This document shows positions 1 through 14,000 of a stretch of DNA of 64,000 nucleotides, piece after piece. Below the pieces are notes generated by a model. It saw only the letters and a program-made list of their open reading frames with translations, had not been told where the DNA came from and did no database searches. Source of the DNA: Tetracentron sinense (Eukaryota; Streptophyta; Magnoliopsida; Trochodendrales; Trochodendraceae); contig CM026568.1 in the NCBI GenBank assembly GCA_015143295.1, forward strand, positions 16,250,607 through 16,314,606, written 5' to 3'. Position 1 is the first letter of the stretch; each line of letters opens with the position of its first letter. The position numbers were made by a program, and so were the translations under genes.

Positions 1-664
1 TCCTCTCTCTCCCCCGGACCTCCTTCCTTTTTTTCTTTCTTAGAAATCCCTTTCTTTTGTCTTTCATTTTTTCCTTTTTTTATTCTTTTTCATAGTTACT
101 TGAGCGAGAAGCGAAAACGAGAAACAAAGCAAAAGTGAGAAGCAAAAAATGAAACTAAAAAATTCTTGGAAAACGAAAAGCGAGAAATGAGATATATGTT
201 TCTCATTCTCATTATATTAGTATGGGTAACCATACCTTAGATTTCATCTTACAAGAAATATTTGAAAAAAGTTGATGCCTTAAGTTCCAACCTAACAATA
301 ATGACTCAAGGTCTATGCTCCATGGAAATAAAAATCGCCGAAACCGATACAAAACAGACGATACGTATAAGTTTCAGTAACCCCCTGTAGGATATTTATA
401 CCGATACGAAACGGGCGATACGTATCGTTTATTAGTTATTTATGTTTTCATTGAGCAACAAAACATGTAAGCATGTAACTCTATATATTAAACAGGAATG
501 GAGATACGTTATGTCAACAAAAAAAAACCAGATCATAATATACTAACTACAATATACTCAATCAACATGAATAATGAAGAAATGCTTTGTATCATCAGAA
601 GCAAGGGCTAAAGCATCACAATTAATTATGGTAATGTGCATATTAGGATTATCGTTGAACAGAC
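1..664 (-). other. MSH2 intron 12 (partial), repeat-bearing
   Basis: This lies downstream of the exon 12 donor at 664. I searched the reverse strand for the lysine/arginine-rich MSH2 C-terminus and did not find it. The stretch holds a MITE-like repeat at about 92-240 and a 'CCGATACGAAAC' repeat at about 330-430, of a kind common in plant intergenic DNA. Confidence 0.7.
92..240. repeat. MITE-like repeat, copy 1 (GAGAAGC-rich)
   Basis: It starts TAGTTACTTGAGCGAGAAGC and ends near TATTAGTATGGGTAACCATA. The same sequence is present in reverse orientation at about 11970-12122, which begins TAGTTACTAGAGTGAGAAG when read on the minus strand. Both copies sit in MSH2 introns. The class is not established because no target duplication could be read. 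Confidence 0.55.
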
Positions 665-3600
665 CTCTTCCTTTGCATCGTTTGAAATGATTGAAATAGG
701 TGAGAAATCTTCCAACTCGGCAGCCTTTTCTCTAGCAAGGGTAACGACGCTTTCAGGGAACTTTGCAAATTCTGCAACATGGATACCAAAGCTTTGATCA
801 CAAGCCCCTGGCTCAACCTGAAAAGTATAATCACACCCTTGAGTATAAATAGATGTAAGGTGCTCAATGAATATATATGAATTAGCATAAGAAAAATATG
901 GGAAAATATTTTAAAATATCTTGATGGGTAAACCAATCAATGATTTACAAATACTAATAAGAACCGATAATTATTAATGCTTACTTTTCTTTTATAATAT
1001 ATGGCAACTTACCATAAGGTCCATGACAACACAAGACTAAAACATTAGAGATCTGCCAAAAATATCTAGAGATTTGAGCAGAGAGCTATTAACATAAACA
1101 TGAGTTTTAATCATGATGTTAGCAACTAGATTACTCATATATTCTAAAATTTAAGAAGAGTTGCATTGCTATGTGCATGAATGCATGAATGATTGACAAC
1201 TATTATTCGTCCATTTTCTATAGTCCTTGATTTGTAACATCAAGAATTCTATAAGTAATGAAATTACTAATGTAGTTTGTTCAACTCATACAAGTATAAA
1301 TTTACTTTCCATGGAAAAAATTAACAAAAAGGGTATAGTCTGGAATCAGGAAGTAAAATTCATAAGAATTGTAGCTGAAATTATAAAATTTCTCTCTTAA
1401 GGGGATTATGATAACGACTACAAGCAACTCCAGAGTTAACTTAATTGATGAAACTTTCTTAGAAAAAGGCTTCCTATTGATAGTGGGTATTTTTATGGTT
1501 GAGCCTCGAGTTACATAGGTAAAGGGGAAGTATTGTCAGGGATTCAAACATATATCTCACAAATGCAAGATAATAAAAAATAGAGAGAAAAGTGAAAATT
1601 TAACAGATTTATGGGAAAGAATAATACAGGTAAAATATACGCTGGAAGATTATTTATAAAGAAACCTTATTCTAATATAAGAAAATACCTTGTAAAGCAT
1701 AGTCAGCTTGCGATTTGATGAATCAATGTGTGCGCTAACATGATAATTCGCCACACCAACAATAGGCTTCCTAGAAGGCTCATGATCAGCATTTTCATGA
1801 GCTAATGCAGTCAGTTCATGGAAGTGAGTTGCAAACAAAGTTGGTGCTCTAATCACCTCTACGAGATGCTCGCAAATGGCCCAAGCCAAACCTGAGCATA
1901 GAAGTAAAACTTATGGAAGCAGTCATAACTGTAATTAATTTTTAGCTATATTCAAGCCCACAGACAGAAAATAAGATAAGACATGCAATTAGAATGTCAT
2001 GATGAATCATGATAGAACTGGTCAAACCACGCAGCAGAAATTAAATTTAAGACATCCAATCCAATCATTATAAGGATGAATTTTTCCTTTCCAAAGAACG
2101 CAAAATGATGATGCAAGAATCAACCAATAAAAACTCCTTGGTGATGAACTCAAATTTTTTTAAGAGATTTGAATGATATTCGGCATAAACTCATGCAGCT
2201 TTTGTAAACAATTGTTCATAGAAATATTTTTGAGCTCATTCAGGCATATATACAAGCATATGCATGCATAGGACATCCCTTTTTTCACCAATCATAGGGC
2301 AGCTTGTATTCTGATGATTAATTAATCAATGCACCTTAATATATGTACAGCCAAATCAACCCAAGGTTGTAAATATCAATTTCACATGAAATGTCACATT
2401 GTGGAAAAGGTAAAATATTGTGGGAGATTCTAGATTTGATGTAATATTTCGCAGTTAGGGAAAGTTGGGAAAAACTATGAAATACATGAAAGTTTTCAGT
2501 GAAACTTCCGTTAATGTTAATAAAGATATGATTACACACTCGAAACTCAAAAATATTACAAAAAAGAAACATATTCAATTAGTAGAAAAGTTTACGTGGA
2601 AGAAATACTTGCTCATAGGCATACATGATACATTCGCATCCCAAATGACATTCATACATAATAGTCAAAAATATTCAAGTGAATACACAAATAATAATTA
2701 AAAACCAGCCAAAGTAGTCAAAATACTACATTGAGAGTCACTCATTAACATAGAGTTGCAGGCTGGCTCGAATTTGTCATCTTATATTGACTACAGGGCA
2801 ATAATATTGACCTAGTTGCAGTATTGTGCCTAGCTTATGAGGTTATGATATCAGGCAATATACTACAAACATAATGGTGGTATTCATCCTCATTAATGTG
2901 CACAAACACTCTAACTTATAATTAGAGCTGGGTATTATTCAGGCTTTTTGAAAAAATATGAGAACTTTGTAACTATAGGTCTCACTAATAGTACCTACCA
3001 ATAAGTATTGGATTTTCTTATGGATACATATGTACGTTGTAGGACCCTTTGGTATTAAGATCTACTTTGTAATCTCCTTTTTAAATTAAAATTCTAATAA
3101 TTATTTATAGAGTTTTTGATATTATGAATTTAGAATAAATTAATGGGAACCAACAAGTAGATTCTCCTCATAGATACATATGAGGCGGTGGGTCCAATTG
3201 ATATTCAATATTAATTAGACTAAGAAACTGCAAATAGAGAATTCTAATAAGATTAAACCATATAGAGTTGACAATAATTACTTTATTAAATATAGATTAA
3301 TTACAATAATAATGTGCATACAAGAATGTTAATTACTACCCATTTATTTGCAAATGTTAGTTATTTATCTTGTCTTAACTTTTCTAATGATAGTTTTTCT
3401 CTTATTATGTAGGAATTTGAGAGAGTTGCATAAGAATGAAGCTAAATCAAGGGATTAGAGAAAAAAGACCCAAGTCAAAGCCCAAGTTAAGAAGCTAAAG
3501 GCTCAAGTCAAACTTAGAGTATCCAATTCAATGGCCCAAGTCCAAGTGTCAAAACCCAAGTTCAAGATCAAATCAAAGAAGTCTAAAGCCTAATTCTAAG

Positions 3601-6600
3601 CAAGGATCCACAAATATGGAAGACATTTTGAAAGATGTGAAAGGGATGTGAATTGATACAAAGGAGGGGATTTTGAATAAATTCCAAAAAAGGGGAATTA
3701 CTCTTTTTTAAAAAGTGGAATGTTTCACTTTTTAGAAGGGAGAATCTTTTTCTAGAAAAGGAGAAGAATAATAAAAGGGAAGAGAACCTCCCCCCAAGGA
3801 CGTGTGGGCTCTCTCATTTTCTCTACATTCTCTCTTGCTTCCTCTCTCTCTTACTTTTTTAGGGTTTTGTCCTTTAGCTCATCTCTCTCTCTTTTTCTCT
3901 TCATCTCTCTAGTCTAAATCTTACTCTCTTTTCTCTTCACCATTTTCTTTTTTTTTTTCTAATTTGTAAGAGTGGAAGAGGGAGTGGTGTAAAAAAAATC
4001 GATCAAACATCAATGAAGAGTAGGATGATTTATTTCATCGGTTTTATCTTCAATGCTACAATGTTCGGCTAACTCTTGATAAGTCGTAATCGAATCGTAA
4101 TATCGTTTTATCGATTCAATTACGTAATATCATAATATCGATTCGATTACTCTTGATAAGTAATAATCAGGATTCCAATCGTAAATCGTAAGCTTCAAAC
4201 CATCGTTAAAAAATTGTTTAAAAAATTCAAAAAATTACTTAATAAATCAAAAAAATAGAATAATCTATTATCCAAAAGATTTCATTCATATCTATTAATA
4301 AAAAAATAATAATGAGCATTTCATTGCATACACTATAAAAAACGCGATTGAATCCCATAAAATGAAAAAAAAATATTCAATATCATTAAAGATAAATCAA
4401 CAAAAGTAAACTCATATAATCATGTTGTATAAGATCAAGAATCAAAAGAGTTGTACAAATAAAAAGACCTATCAAGGGAAACTATCAAGTTTTCCTAAAA
4501 TCTAACTTCATCTTTCTTCTTCCTTCTTTTATTTTCCCGTTTCACAGCATGTCAGCAACAGAGAAAAAACTCAAATAGGGATTTCGGCATGTTTGTAACA
4601 CGGGTTTTCTTGTTTCTTCTTTCTTCTTAGAAGACATAAAATACCTTTAAAAAATAATTTTTAAAAAAATAATATATATATATATATATATATATATTTT
4701 AAGTATTGATCCATAAAAGGGGTTTCATGCTCGAATCGCATGAATCGTACAATTTGAATCGCAAATAGTAATCAAAATCGAAATCAAATTAGATTTACCC
4801 AAATAAGATTTTCACCTCCGATTGAATCGTTTTACTTGGGATTCAAATCGAATCGTAGGATTTGAATTGCAAATCGCAAGGATTTAACAAGCAACTGATA
4901 AGGGGAAAAAGAGGAAACCAAGAACATGGTAAGATCTATCTTCGTTTTAATTTTTAAATTCTCCAAAAAAATTATATTGTTACAAAAATATTTAAATCTA
5001 GATTTAATTAAAGTTTTCATAAGATCTATCTTTCGATCCAAAGCATTTTCTTGCTTCTTGGATCGTGTTTAATTGGAGAATTTAGAAATTAATTTTAGGA
5101 TTAATCTTAGTATGTTTTTGGTGAAATCTAAATCCCCTATTCTCATTCTACTTTAACAAAAGATTTCTTCTTTTCTTTTATTTGTTCAATTAGTTTTTTT
5201 TTTTTTTTATTATCATCTTAGCATAAAAATTTTAAATCGGTTTTTATTAAATCTATTAAGAAATTTCAAATTAATCTTAGTACCAATTTAACAAGTCTCT
5301 TTGGATCGACTCCATTTTGCTGCTATCTTATAATAGAAAGTGTGCGTTCAGGTTAATTATATTTAAGCACACCAAATTTTGGCGTCGTTTCCGAGGACTA
5401 GTTCTTAAAAAGGTTCTAAAAAAAAATATGGAATTTATTTTTAGGTTTGATTTTCTTTTAGGTTAGGTTTATTTCTATCTATATATATATATATATAAAG
5501 AAAATGGTAAAGAGAAAAGAAAGTAAGATTTAGGCTAGAGAGATAGAAGAGCTAAAGGACAAAACCCTAGAAAAGTAAGAGAGAGAAGAAGCAAGAGAGA
5601 GAGAGAGAATGTAGAGAAAATGAGAGAGCCCACACGTCCTTGCTAGGGGAAGGTTCTCTTCCCTTTTACTATTCTCCTTTTCTAGAAAAAGATTCTCCCT
5701 TCTAAAACGTGAAATATTCCACTTTTTAAAAAGAGTAATTCCCCTTTCTTGGAATTTATTCAAAATCTCCTCCTTTGTATCAATTCACATCTCTTTCACA
5801 TCTTTCAAAATGTCTTCCATATTTGTAGATCCTTGCTTAGAATTGGGTTTTAGGCTTTTTTGATTGGATCTTGAACTTGGGTTTTGACACTTGGACTTGG
5901 GTCATTGAATTGGATACTCTAAATTAGACTTGGGCCTTTAGCTTCTTAACTTGGGCTTTGACTTGGGTCTTTCTTTTCTAATCATTTGATTTAGTCTCAT
6001 TCTTATACAACTCTCTCAAATTCCTACATAATAAGAGAAAGTTATCATTAGAAAAGTTAAGACAAGATAAATAACTAACATATGCAAATAAAGGGGTAGT
6101 AATTAACATTATTCTATGCACATCAAATAATATCTTGCTTTATTATAGAATATAAGGTTAATAATATCCAATAAAATTTAATTTAAAATGTTTTTTTAAA
6201 ACAAAAGTTCTACAAAATTACTTGCACTTTTAATAGTAGAATGATGTATGTATATTAATGTTGTACGAATATATTTTGATATATTTATCGCAAATATAAT
6301 AAATATCTTACATTTTATTTTACTTTTTGAATCAAATATCTTATATCTAAGTGTTCTCAATTGAATCTCCAAATAATTTGTTTATATAAGGACTCTTTCT
6401 AATAGAGTCCTTACTAATGACAATCCATACAATCACTTGAAAGAGAGTTTTAATATTCAAAGAGTTACTAATAGCTGGATTGGCACCCCATTTATAAAAG
6501 TGTTAGAAATCAAATACTAAATAAACTCATACAAAGTATATCAATATGCTCTAAAATTATATATTATAAGGTTAATATTGTCTAATGAAAATTTATTTAA

Positions 6601-6657
6601 AATAATTAACTTTTTTTAAAAAAACTTTAAAAATTGCTTGTACTTTTAATAGTAGAA

Positions 6658-6697
<40 letters not shown>

Positions 6698-9600
6698 GTT
6701 GATTATCTCTATCTCTCTGAGGCAATCAAGGATTTCTCTCCATTTCTCACTCTCTGCTCTAAGCCTCTAACTCTCATACTCAGCTCGGATTTAAAGTGTG
6801 GTGGATCAGGAAACAGCACCACCATGTTTAATAACACAATAAAGAGCAACATTATACATTGGAAAATAATGACAAAAGAGAAACATAAACCGCCAGTTAC
6901 ATTCAAAACTAGAAGCATCCTCTCAAATATAAATGTAACATTCTTTGCACAAAGGTAGAAAAAAGAAATAATAGAACATAAGGCCACCTTAATTAACAAG
7001 AAACATTGTGTCAAAAATAGATAATGTTTAAAAGTGAAATAAAATTTAGGTAACATTTAATCACAACTTGATTGGAAGAATAAGCTATAGGCATATCTCT
7101 CAAATGCACAATTAAACAAGAATTACAAAATCAAGTGTTTTTTGTCACTCCGTCAGAGGGTTTAACTGACTGTTTAGTGAAAAGAGGGATGCAGATATGG
7201 TCCTCAATACATAGAGAATCCTCTTCCTGATTTCCGTAAGATTGTCTTAAATCTCAAACAATACTTACAAAGTAATTCTGTTATATACAAAAAAAAAACA
7301 CACATTTTTCAAATAGATAAGTGCAACTAAGAAAGATTTAACATGTATGACCAAAAAAGAAAAATAAAAGTTTGAGACAAACCAAACCCATCATAAGTTG
7401 ATGTCCCTCGGCCCAACTCGTCAATAATTATCAATGAGTTATCAGTAGCTCCTTTCAATATTGATGCTGTTTCAAGCATTTCTTGCATGAAGGTAGAAAC
7501 TCCACGGAGCTGCATAACAAACACAAATACCCAAATGAGAAATGCTGGAAGTCGCAAGGTGATATAAGTCACAGCACTCTAAGTAACGTAATCTGATGTC
7601 CAGTGGAATCCTTCAAACTATGATTATGGAAGAATCATAAAGTTGATTTCCAAATTTCAAGAGGTGGACCAAAAAAAGTGGATAAATTAATAATTTTGCT
7701 GTAGTTAGGTTTCAAAACTTGAACTCACTACTGCTGCTCCATCATCTAGCATAGAATGTAATAATTGATTCACTTGTAGTCGAGAAACAAAGTAATGAAA
7801 GATATAAAAGAGAGCAATCCTCCATTTCAAGAGTTAAATAAATATAGCATGTATGTATTAAGCGATTTTTGCAATGGCACAGAAACTGGAAAGAATGAAA
7901 CAGTATAATAGTGCTTGTGGAGGAAAATATCGAAACTCTTAAATTACCACTCCCCATGCCTAACATATAATCTACACCATACTAACTTATTATTAAGTTC
8001 AATCGTATGTAGTTAAACTTTTGTATGAGTCTGATAGAATCTTCCATTGAACTCACTTGGCAATCACCCGCACCCACACGAGCAAAGATGCAATCACGAA
8101 CACTAATGCTAGCTTTGTCACAAGGAACAAAAGAACCAACTTGTGCCATTAGAATGTTCACACCAACCTGCTAGTGGCAAAAAATGGACAGATGCAACCA
8201 ATTAGTAAGAAATGCATATTGTCAACAGTGCGGTTAATATCATTAACATGTAAAATATTTAACTTTAGAACGACTTAAAGAATCTAGAATTGAAAAGGAA
8301 TTATTTAGGTTAGGACACTCAGACCAAAAATACAATGACAAATTCATGATTAAATGACAACTGTCCAAAAAATCATGTAATTACACAAACTGATCCTGAC
8401 TGCAAGTGTTGTAAAGAACATATCAACTATAACAAAGCAATATCTTCAAATTCAGCTTCAAATTTGTTTACAAATATAAAAGGGAAATATTATCAAAGAT
8501 TAGAGTAAACAAAGAGGAAACACAAAAACTGATCAACATATAGAACTCACAACTGGGTCACTGACCAGCCACAACACGGACACAGCACTTTTGACTGGTA
8601 GTTTACTTGCAATAGTCCCATGGGGATTGCGGCAGGTCAGACAAATCCTACACTACCAAAGGCAGTGGAAGGCCAACAACCATGAATAGTTTCAGATGTA
8701 CATTTGGAGAGTCAACATGGCTGTACTGGACAACAAGCCAGTTGCATACAATACGCACAATTCACAAGGATGTGGACTTGCCCGATTAGGTCTTGACACC
8801 CTATGCAAAAGCAGTGTAACAAAATATGTTGCATGATTCAAATATTCACATATTATACGCTTACTTTAGGTGAGCCATAGTAAATAGCATTCAAAACGCT
8901 TACTTTTCAACAATGAAAAACATGTATTGCTGTATAATAAAATTTGCAAAGTTCAGGAAATTATTATTAAAATTCACTTTTTTATTATAAAAAACGAACT
9001 CAAGGTAAACCATAGTAAACGGCGTTTAAAATACAATAATGAAATGAAACAAATGGTACTAATAATTTTATTTAAGTGCTTGATCATTTCAGATTATAAG
9101 AAAATAAGTACCTCACTCAAAGCAAAAAGAACGGAAGTTATTCAAGAAAGTGTTCAACTCAAGTAAAAATTGAAGATTCCAAGTTGTGCCCATAGTCCAA
9201 GTCGGGTTTCTTGAAGACAGCCAAATCACAAGACCCAAGATCAAGGCAAAAGATCATCTCTCAAGAAGCTTATAAGTGTAATTTTATTTTATTTTGAGAG
9301 TGTCTAGGACTTATGTAAGAAGTCCTCAAAATATGGTAAGTTAAATGCTCAAACTATTTAGATTGACCATAGGAGCCTAGGACATAAATTAGACATCATT
9401 CTAAGACCCCAAAATTCATAAAAATCATGTTAAAGGATTGCCAATTGACCTAGGAAGTCATTCCCATCATTAAGGTCTGATCCAAACTGGAAACCGAAAT
9501 TTTTGTTCTGAATTCATCGACGAAATCACGAGTGTTTTGATTTCGGCGACGAAATGGAGACAGAAAAACTTCATGTACTCACTGTTTTTGGATTCAGCAA

Positions 9601-10762
9601 TGAATTGAGATGGTATCCCAATTTCGTCGACGAAATGAAGCCTGAAACAGAAAAACGCTGCAATGGCTAGTTTTCAACGATCTACTTTGCATTAAATGCT
9701 CCATCAAACGATCATATTGGATCATGAGATATAAAAGGAGTTCATTTATGAACAAAAGAACGATCTTGTTCAGTGCAATAACTTCAATCTATTATTCTTT
9801 CACTCACATTGATTTCACACTCACTCTTATACTTGGAAATCTCCAAAATCTCGTTTGAGCAAATCAACTCCATTTATTTTGAGAGATTTCATGAGATTTT
9901 GTTATCCACTCTTATTCGGCTCATTTCAGGAGCATTCATTTCGGATTTTCTAATCCACAAATCTTTCACTTAAGAAAGTCAAGAATCTTGGATTCTTGCA
10001 TTGAAGTTGTTGCTTCAGCAAGAGAGGGAAGAGCTCTTGCAGGTTTCAACCCGGCCTAAAGGACGGTGTATAAAGGTTCTGTCTTGACCTGAAGAGAGAC
10101 TGTAACGGTTTAGGCTCCACCTGTGAAGGAGTCTGTACGATTTAAAGAATCGTGGTGAATCATCTAGCTGGAACAGCTTAAGGCGGGGAGTAGGCTGGAA
10201 TTGCTGAACATCATGAACAAAATTCTGTGTTTGATCTTCTAACTCATCTCTTTTACTTTCAGCATTATTTTGATTAATCTTTAGTTGCAATAAATTTTAT
10301 TCCGTATAATAGACATAGAGTCTAATTTTTAAAATCTGTCATAGACCCTATTCACCCCCCCTTCCCTTAGGGTCATTACCTGGCCAACAGTATGCATATA
10401 TTTCCTTACTTCATGGCATATATAAATGTTAAAAAAAAGTAGAGAACTACTGCTTGAATTAGGTTTGGGATTATAAATTGATAATGTATATGGTTGTATA
10501 GTAGTACTTATATTTATTCTTTCCTGTATATGATTGTTTTCATATAATTTATGAACGTAATTTATATGTAATAATTTAAGTGCTAATTTTTAGTTTATTT
10601 TTTTATTTTTCCCAATTTTACCAAACTTTTCTAAACTTGACTCTTGCCAAATTAGTCCCGAACCCCGACTTTGTTACGATGTGCACAAGGATTGCAGCAA
10701 GCAACTTTGCATGCATTTGTGCATGTGTTGGTAAGATTTTATGATGTGCACAAGGAACTAGT

Positions 10763-10837
<75 letters not shown>

Positions 10838-11050
10838 GTTAGACTTCCCATGACTTTCAAGTTTTAAGTCTCGGCATCTCGCATGACTTGAAAACTCACA
10901 AAACCTGGGTTCAACACCCACCAAAAAAAGGACTTCAATTCTCTATGTGGGTGATACGAAGGAGCCCGATAAAAAGATTGAAATTGTTTCTTTCTTCCCC
11001 TCCTCCCCCTTCTCCTATCCTGATGACCTTTTGGTTGCTTTTCTCGAGAG

Positions 11051-11088
<38 letters not shown>

Positions 11089-14000
11089 TCTAGGGTTTGA
11101 TTGCTGGTTTTCTTTTCCTTTTATCCTTATTTCACCCCATTTGGTTAGATTTGGCAAGAGATTCACGATAAGGTTTTGCCTAGAAGTTGAAAGAAGGGTT
11201 TGGGCCGAGTCATTTCCTCCTCATGGTTAGATTTGGGCGACAAACTAATATTCTCTTTGGTGAGAGTCTCTCCCTCCCTCCTTTCCCACTAATTTGATTA
11301 TATTAGATCAAATAATAACAATAACCTAATAGATCTAAAGAAGCAAAAACCAGTCTTTCTCTCTTCTGATTTTTTGTGCAGAATTTTTCTAGTTTATTCT
11401 CTCTTTTCTGGTGAGCTTAGATTTTGGTTATTTGTTTTCCAACTTGAGAAAAGATGAAGAGGCAATGATAAGGTAGATTATACCATCAAAATTTTGTTTT
11501 GCATATGTTGAAATTACTTGTGGTTTGTGAACTAAAATATTATATTATGGTAAACATATGTAATAAAATTGAATTCTTAGCAAAAAATTCTTACGTCAAA
11601 AGAACATGAAATTTAAACTATCGCAAATTCACTCATGATTTCCTAGGCACAAAAAATACCAATATTGTCAAATGATGAGACTTGCAAAGCACGACAATTT
11701 AAAATCTCTGGACTTGCAAAGTGCCGAGCTTTGCAAGTCTCATGCAAAGTTACATGGAAGCTATGTACAGGGCAGGTTGCACCCTTACTAGGAAGCTCAT
11801 TTTCCAAGCTCACTTCCATTATGGCCCATTTAGAGGTCAAAGAGGACCGTGTTTGTAGAAGATGTTGGGAGAAAATTGAGTATACAACCTAGAGTGTAGA
11901 CTCTGAGCAAATATTGTCGGATTTAAACCTAAGGCAACTAGTTCTCCACATATCTTATATAAGGCAAAATCTACAGTATGGATACCCATACTAATATAAT
12001 GGAAGTGAGACACCCATATCTCAACTTTTGCTTCTCGTTTTCCAAAGTTTTTAGAGTCTCACTTCCTGCTTCTCGATTTTACTTCTCACTCTAGTAACTA
12101 TCTCATCAAAAGAACGAACCCATAGAGATATCAATGGTTGTCAAACAAATCCGACAGGTTTGCACAATGTTTTTAAAGATACATCCTACCATAAGGGTGA
12201 CCCATTAATATTTCCCCATCTCACTTGAGGGTGTTGTGGTTTCCTTGCTAGATTCAATTTCTTAGTGTTGTTCGTTCTTGAGAGATCGGATAAAGCGCAA
12301 AAAGTGATTTGGAGGCTTCTCCTAGGAAGAGAGCTGGCAAGACCCTAACCCAGCCCTAGTCCTTTAAGGGCATGGATTGACTAGGCCCTAACCCTACCCT
12401 CAAGGGCCAAGGCAAGGCCACAAGGCGGGAAAGAAAATTGAGAATTTTGTTTCTCATTTGAGATGAAGGAATTTTTTTTCCACTCCGACTGCCTAGCAAC
12501 CGAACAGATTATTCAATTGAAATTATTTAAAATGAAATAAATACAAAAGTAAACTAAAACAAGTATAATAATAAAAAAAGATAAAACATAACCTATCTTG
12601 GAAACAAACTAAGGCTGTGATCAAAACAATTATGGGGTTGGAGTTAGGATAGAGGACCATCAAAGGGCAAGGCTGAGACAGGGCAGGGGTCATCCCTAAT
12701 TCTGCCCTTATAAGGGAAAGACCCTAATTAGCTCAGCATTCCAAAGCGGAAAAGATGCATATGAAACAATAAATTCGCTCAATGAGGCATGAATCCTATC
12801 TGCGATGGAGGAGCTCAACCACTTCGAGAACATTGCTGTGCATCACGTAAAAGAAGGGACCAAGGTTATGCATGCCACGAGATTGTGCGAAAGATGAATG
12901 GAAAGTCTTCATTCTTTCGATCTTGATATTTACCAAGGTTATTACCCCTTTTTCTTTTAGAAATCTTTCCATGAAGTCTTAATCATACAAACTTCTCTGG
13001 TTGATAGCTGGGGCAATGCTGCCTTGGTAGGGATTGTCATATGATGATGTAATCAATCATTGAACGTTCAAAACCCATAACATCAACAAGCCTAATAAAA
13101 TGGGATCTAAAATTGGAAAATTCTGACATTAATAAGACAGGACTTCACATGAGCTGATGCTCACTGGTTTCCAGTTCCAGGCATTTGCCACTTTCTTAGT
13201 GCCTAGTGGGCATCCTTATTGCACATTTTTGGTATCATTTCCACTGCCAAGTGCGAACAGATCAGTTTACCAGTGATTTTGATAAATTTACATTTGTTGT
13301 AACTCATGAAGGTTACTAATTACTATATGGTTCTTGTGAGTATGGAAATACCTCATTATGTCAAGATAGTGTTTCTTCCAACATGTATGGAAAATCCTGT
13401 AGCACCATATGTTTTCTAGAGGCAAGGGGAGGAGTGGAACATGTATTATTAGTTGGATAGCCATCCAGTGACATTTTCTTTTGAATCTCGTGGTGTTAAT
13501 GAACTGCAAACAGAAGGTAAATATGAAAAAGGATAAAGCAAGAGGTCTATAAGTATTTGAAGCTGATGGAAGTGATTTGTGTCAAAATCACAAGTGTGAT
13601 ACTAGCTTGTTATCACAAATTACCACACAATTTTCAAATGTTCAATAAGTTTTGTTGAAAACCCTATTGCCTAGACTTGCTAATAACTGCTTCACAAAGA
13701 CATCATGTCCTAGGTCTCAATAGGGAAATTTCATGAACTGCCTCAACAACAACAATAATAATAATAGAATGCCCCTAAATGACAAACATCATACCTGACG
13801 AATGTATGTGGATTTTCCACCCATGTTAGGCCCCGTGATGATTTGGAACCAACTCTTTCCCCTTACCTAATTTGTAAGAAAGAACATAAGAAGCAAGATA
13901 TAAACCATTCCAATTGAAAAAGACCAGAATGTGCAATTTTCCTTGATTGCATGAAAACTCACAAGAGTACAATCATTCGGTATAAAATTCACCCAATCTT

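Larger units (their letters stand above)
1892..7382 (-). other. MSH2 intron 10 (5.5 kb) packed with repeats
   Basis: The intron separates the Walker B exon from the exon starting [10 protein letters not shown]; splicing joins a split glycine codon (phase 1). It contains two facing gypsy LTR copies (3313-6122), an AATCG-rich insertion at about 4050-4890, and TA runs at 4671-4696 and about 6659-6694. No host coding sequence was recognised inside it. Confidence 0.85.
8168..13794 (-). other. MSH2 intron 8 (5.6 kb) with repeats
   Basis: Lies between exon 8 (Walker A) and exon 9, phase 0. It contains a copia-type LTR (about 9060-10389), CT runs (10764-10834, about 11052-11085), a hairpin at 11676-11740 and a MITE-like repeat (about 11970-12122). 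A GC-richer repeat with GGGCAAGG/CCCTAACCC words lies at about 12330-12740. No additional host exon was seen. Confidence 0.85.

Noticed and set aside
1-640. Search for the last MSH2 exon
   Set aside because: No minus-strand stretch encodes the expected lysine/arginine-rich C-terminus ending near a QWL/HWL-QFL motif. The exon must lie outside the window.
649-936. 95-codon minus-strand frame over MSH2 exon 12
   Set aside because: It is the wrong reading frame. The MSH2 frame here reads [17 protein letters not shown] and is bounded by splice sites at 817 and 665.
10618-11166. Arginine-glutamate-rich frames around the CT tracts
   Set aside because: They are translations of a (CT)n microsatellite; no conserved sequence on either side.
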